Assembly: GCA_025362795.1 (NCBI GenBank)
Contig: JANYFE010000054.1
Span: 1-64,000, forward strand
Length of the DNA stretch: 64,000 bases
Reading direction: 5' to 3'
Source: Rhodobacterales bacterium
GTDB taxonomy: Bacteria; Pseudomonadota; Alphaproteobacteria; Rhodobacterales; Rhodobacteraceae
In this document: positions 62,114 through 64,000 of the stretch, one piece after another
Numbering within the stretch: the first letter of the stretch is position 1
Layout of the letters: each line of letters starts with the position of its first letter
Translations under genes and position numbers: made by a program
The notes under the pieces: model-generated
The model's database searches: none
What the model was told of the DNA's origin: nothing
Seen by the model: the letters and a program-made list of their open reading frames with translations, nothing else

Positions 62114-62575
62114 TTACAAAGGCAGCGCCGTCGTCATCTTGATCTCTTCCATGCTCAACAGCGCCGTGACGTTGTAAATCTTCACCTCGGCAATCAGTGC
62201 CTGATAAAACGCGTCATAGGCCCGGGCGTTCTTGACCCAGACCTTCAGGATGTAATCAACATCCCCGGCCAAGCGATGCGCCTCCAGCACCTCCGGCCTG
62301 CGGCGCACCACGTCCAGAAACCGCTTTTCCCAGCCCGCCTCGTGTTCCGAAGTTCTGATCAGCACGAAAAAACACGCCTCCAGCCCCAATTCCTCAGGGT
62401 CCAGAATGGCGGTCTGCCGCCGGATCACGCCGGCCTCGCGCATCCGCCTGATCCGGTTCCACACCGGGGTCTTGCTTGAGCCGACTTTCCGCGCGATCTC
62501 GTCCAGCGACTGCTCGGCATCCTCCTGCAATTCGCCAAGGATTTTCCGGTCCAACTCATCGACTTGGGCTGCCAT
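62114..62575 (-). CDS. Lrp/AsnC family transcriptional regulator
   Basis: 153 residues. The N-terminal helix-turn-helix (DRKILGELQEDAEQSLDEIA, then RKVGSSKTPVWNRIRRMREA) is followed by the ligand domain (LEAHRLAGDVDYILKVWVKN, and YNVTALLSMEEIKMTTALPL). Start 62575 gives MAAQVDELDR, standard for the family. It is divergent from the sulfite reductase operon; in Rhodobacteraceae an Lrp-type gene is commonly found here, so control of sulfur assimilation by an amino acid such as Cys or Met is plausible. Confidence 0.92.
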   Translation of the reverse strand: MAAQVDELDRKILGELQEDAEQSLDEIARKVGSSKTPVWNRIRRMREAGVIRRQTAILDPEELGLEACFFVLIRTSEHEAGWEKRFLDVVRRRPEVLEAHRLAGDVDYILKVWVKNARAYDAFYQALIAEVKIYNVTALLSMEEIKMTTALPL

Positions 62576-62596
62576 TCGCCTGATCCCCCGATTTGT

Positions 62597-62691
62597 GGAA
62601 TGCTGTTCCAACTTGGCCGAATATCGGAACAAACATCCTTATTGGCAAGGGACACTGGCCTAGATATGGGAAAATATCCTATATTGGTCCC
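62597..62691. promoter_or_regulatory. Divergent control region with several palindromes
   Basis: GGAA-TGCTG-TTCC (62597-62609), CCGA-ATA-TCGG (62617-62627) and an AT-rich block (62663-62685, GATATGGGAAAATATCC then TATATTGG) lie between the divergent Lrp-type and sulfite-reductase-operon starts. GGGAC/GTCCC arms (62649-62653 and 62687-62691) flank the AT-rich block. Several imperfect palindromes spread over about 100 bp suit an octameric Lrp-type regulator. Confidence 0.45.
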
Positions 62692-62710
62692 ATAAATCAC
62701 GGGCAAAGCC

Positions 62711-62842
62711 ATGACCTGCCAGACCGCCTTCACCGCGTCCCCGTCCGCAGCCGCCCTAGACGGCCTGGCCGTGGTGCTCTATGGCCTCGCCGCAGGTCAA
62801 GCGACCCAATTCCTGCCTCAGTTGAAAGAAGCGCTAGCATGA
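62711..62842 (+). CDS. Small coupled ORF of unknown function in the usual cysG position
   Basis: A 43-codon frame, MTCQTAFTASPSAAALDGLA then VVLYGLAAGQATQFLPQLKE ALA, with ATG 62711 after GGGCAAAGCC. Its stop overlaps the DUF2849 start (ATGA), which supports translation. No family is recognised. In related genomes a siroheme synthase gene (cysG) commonly stands here, so this may be a remnant of a deletion, a distinct small protein, or a leader peptide. It contains no run of Cys or Met codons typical of an attenuator. Confidence 0.4.
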   Translation: MTCQTAFTASPSAAALDGLAVVLYGLAAGQATQFLPQLKEALA

Positions 62843-63144
62843 GCCGCTTTACCCCCAAAGTCGTCACCGCTAACGCCCTGCGGGAAGGTGATGTGGTCTA
62901 TCTGACCACCGATGACCGCTGGAGCCGCTATCACCACGAGGCCGAACTGATCGAGGACGAGGCCCACGCCCAGATGCGCCTGTTGCATGCCGCCGCACAG
63001 CGTCAGGTCGTGGTCGGTGCCTATCTCGCGGACGCCAAGGCCGGCCCCAAAGGCCCCGAACCCACGCATTTCCGTGAAGAATTCCGCACCCGCGGCCCTT
63101 CCAACTATACGCACGGCAAACAGACGGACCTTCCCAATGTATAA
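62839..63144 (+). CDS. DUF2849 domain-containing protein
   Basis: 101 residues: MSRFTPKVVTANALREGDVV, then YLTTDDRWSRYHHEAELIED and a C-terminal FREEFRTRGPSNYTHGKQ. This is the small DUF2849 protein regularly found before the siroheme nitrite/sulfite reductase gene in alphaproteobacteria; its role is unknown. The start overlaps the small upstream frame (ATGA), and its end overlaps the reductase start by 8 bases. Confidence 0.88.
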   Translation: MSRFTPKVVTANALREGDVVYLTTDDRWSRYHHEAELIEDEAHAQMRLLHAAAQRQVVVGAYLADAKAGPKGPEPTHFREEFRTRGPSNYTHGKQTDLPNV

Positions 63145-64000
63145 CTACAATGACTTTGACGACGCTTTCGTCCGTGCCCGTGTTGCGCAGTTCTCCGACC
63201 AGGTGGCCCGCCGTCTGGATGGGTCACTGACCGAGGACGAATTCCGCCCCTTGCGCCTGATGAACGGCCTGTATCTGCAACTGCATGCCTACATGCTGCG
63301 CGTTGCCATCCCTTACGGCACGCTGAACCCGCGCCAGATGCGCCAGTTGGCGATGATTGCCGACACCTGGGACAAGGGTTACGGCCATTTCACCACCCGC
63401 CAGAACATCCAGTTCAACTGGCCCAAACTGCCGGAGGTGCCCGCAATCCTGTCCGCGCTGGCCGATGTGGAAATGCACGCCATCCAGACCTCGGGCAACT
63501 GCGTGCGCAACGTTACCGCCGACCACTTCGCCGGCGCTGCGGCGGACGAGATTGAAGACCCGCGCCCCTATGCCGAGCTTTTGCGCCAATGGTCCACCGA
63601 CCACCCCGAGTTTCAGTTCCTGCCGCGCAAGTTCAAGATCGCCATCACCGGCAGCCCCAATGACCGCGCCGTCACTGCGGCGCATGACATCGGCCTGCGG
63701 ATGACCCGCCAGAACGGCGAACCCGGCTTTGAAGTGCTGGTCGGCGGCGGCCTTGGCCGCACCCCGTTCATCGCCCACAAGGTCCGCGATTTCCTGCCCG
63801 TGCCCGATCTTTTGCCCTATGTCGAGGCCGTTCTCAGCGTCTACAACACGCTGGGCCGCCGTGACAACAAATACAAGGCGCGCATCAAGATCACCGTGCA
63901 TGAGACTGGTAAAGCAGAGATAACCCGGATGATCGAGGAGCGTTTTCTTGAAATTCGCCCGTTGTTTGCGGGCCACGACCAGGATCTGCTCAACGATATC
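63137..64000 (+). CDS. cysI: Nitrite/sulfite reductase, hemoprotein (partial at window end)
   Basis: 288 codons are visible and open to the window edge. MYNYNDFDDAFVRARVAQFS, then RPLRLMNGLYLQLHAYMLRV and KGYGHFTTRQNIQFNWPKLP belong to the ferredoxin-like half domain of siroheme reductases. HAIQTSGNCVRNVTADHFAG and KFKIAITGSPNDRA are diagnostic. The Cys ligands of the Fe4S4-siroheme centre would lie downstream of the window. Probably reduces sulfite to sulfide in cysteine synthesis; nitrite cannot be excluded. Confidence 0.92.
   Translation, partial: MYNYNDFDDAFVRARVAQFSDQVARRLDGSLTEDEFRPLRLMNGLYLQLHAYMLRVAIPYGTLNPRQMRQLAMIADTWDKGYGHFTTRQNIQFNWPKLPEVPAILSALADVEMHAIQTSGNCVRNVTADHFAGAAADEIEDPRPYAELLRQWSTDHPEFQFLPRKFKIAITGSPNDRAVTAAHDIGLRMTRQNGEPGFEVLVGGGLGRTPFIAHKVRDFLPVPDLLPYVEAVLSVYNTLGRRDNKYKARIKITVHETGKAEITRMIEERFLEIRPLFAGHDQDLLNDI

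Overview
The window looks like a chromosomal segment of a high-GC alphaproteobacterium of the Rhodobacteraceae. This rests on the codon and GC pattern, on families largely confined to that group (DUF6456, DUF6477, DUF2849-cysI), on the envelope gene order pyrH-frr-uppS-cdsA-dxr-rseP-bamA-skp-fabZ-lpxA-lpxI-lpxB, and on a short interspersed AAATATCCCAC hairpin repeat of the kind seen between genes in this family. It is mostly core and accessory metabolism. I saw no prophage, CRISPR array, rRNA or tRNA gene.

Layout. 1-660: the right end of an IS5-family-like insertion sequence sits inside an aquaporin gene that also carries an internal stop. 0.7-4 kb: two small-family regulatory/unknown genes and a non-pyrrolysine MttB-like methyltransferase. 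4-11.8 kb: guaA, a frameshifted monooxygenase, a VOC protein, nitroreductase, exporters, and a fadL-type porin gene split by an amber codon. 11.9-16.2 kb: a P-loop ATPase with metA, a hydrolase, a PPK2 kinase and a TetR regulator. 16.3-20.3 kb: potABC-like importer genes without the binding protein, plus a sulfotransferase-like gene. 20.4-23.7 kb: a MocR regulator divergent from a DUF1127 gene with paired operators, then rplM-rpsI. 23.9-27 kb: SseB, a small envelope protein, a uracil-DNA glycosylase and a divergent NhaA. 27.2-30.4 kb: kpsT-kpsE-kdsA, for capsule export and Kdo supply.

30.6-44.4 kb is the long minus-strand envelope operon, running from pyrH to lpxB. It is interrupted between pyrH and frr by an RTX protein gene on the opposite strand. 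44.5-52.8 kb: miaA, an AraC regulator and a Dpp-type peptide importer (Tat-exported binding protein, two permeases, one double ATPase). 52.9-55.6 kb: a second RTX protein, a lytic transglycosylase and a membrane-anchored LuxR-type regulator. 55.8-59.1 kb: ssb, then Fe-S assembly genes sufT and sufA separated by a SatD-like/DUF3307 gene pair. 59.1-62.1 kb: tpiA, an EamA transporter and a cytochrome P450. 62.1-64 kb: an Lrp-type regulator divergent from a sulfite reductase operon that runs off the end.

The most interesting candidate for an undescribed system is 56.88-58.34 kb. A SatD-family protein with a cyclase-like palm domain (two conserved metal-site aspartates) and a C-terminal helix-turn-helix is translationally coupled to a polytopic DUF3307 protein with intramembrane His/Asp motifs. 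The whole upstream gap is filled by three 18-bp palindromes at an exact 29-bp period. The function is unknown; a nucleotide-signalling or defence role is inference only.
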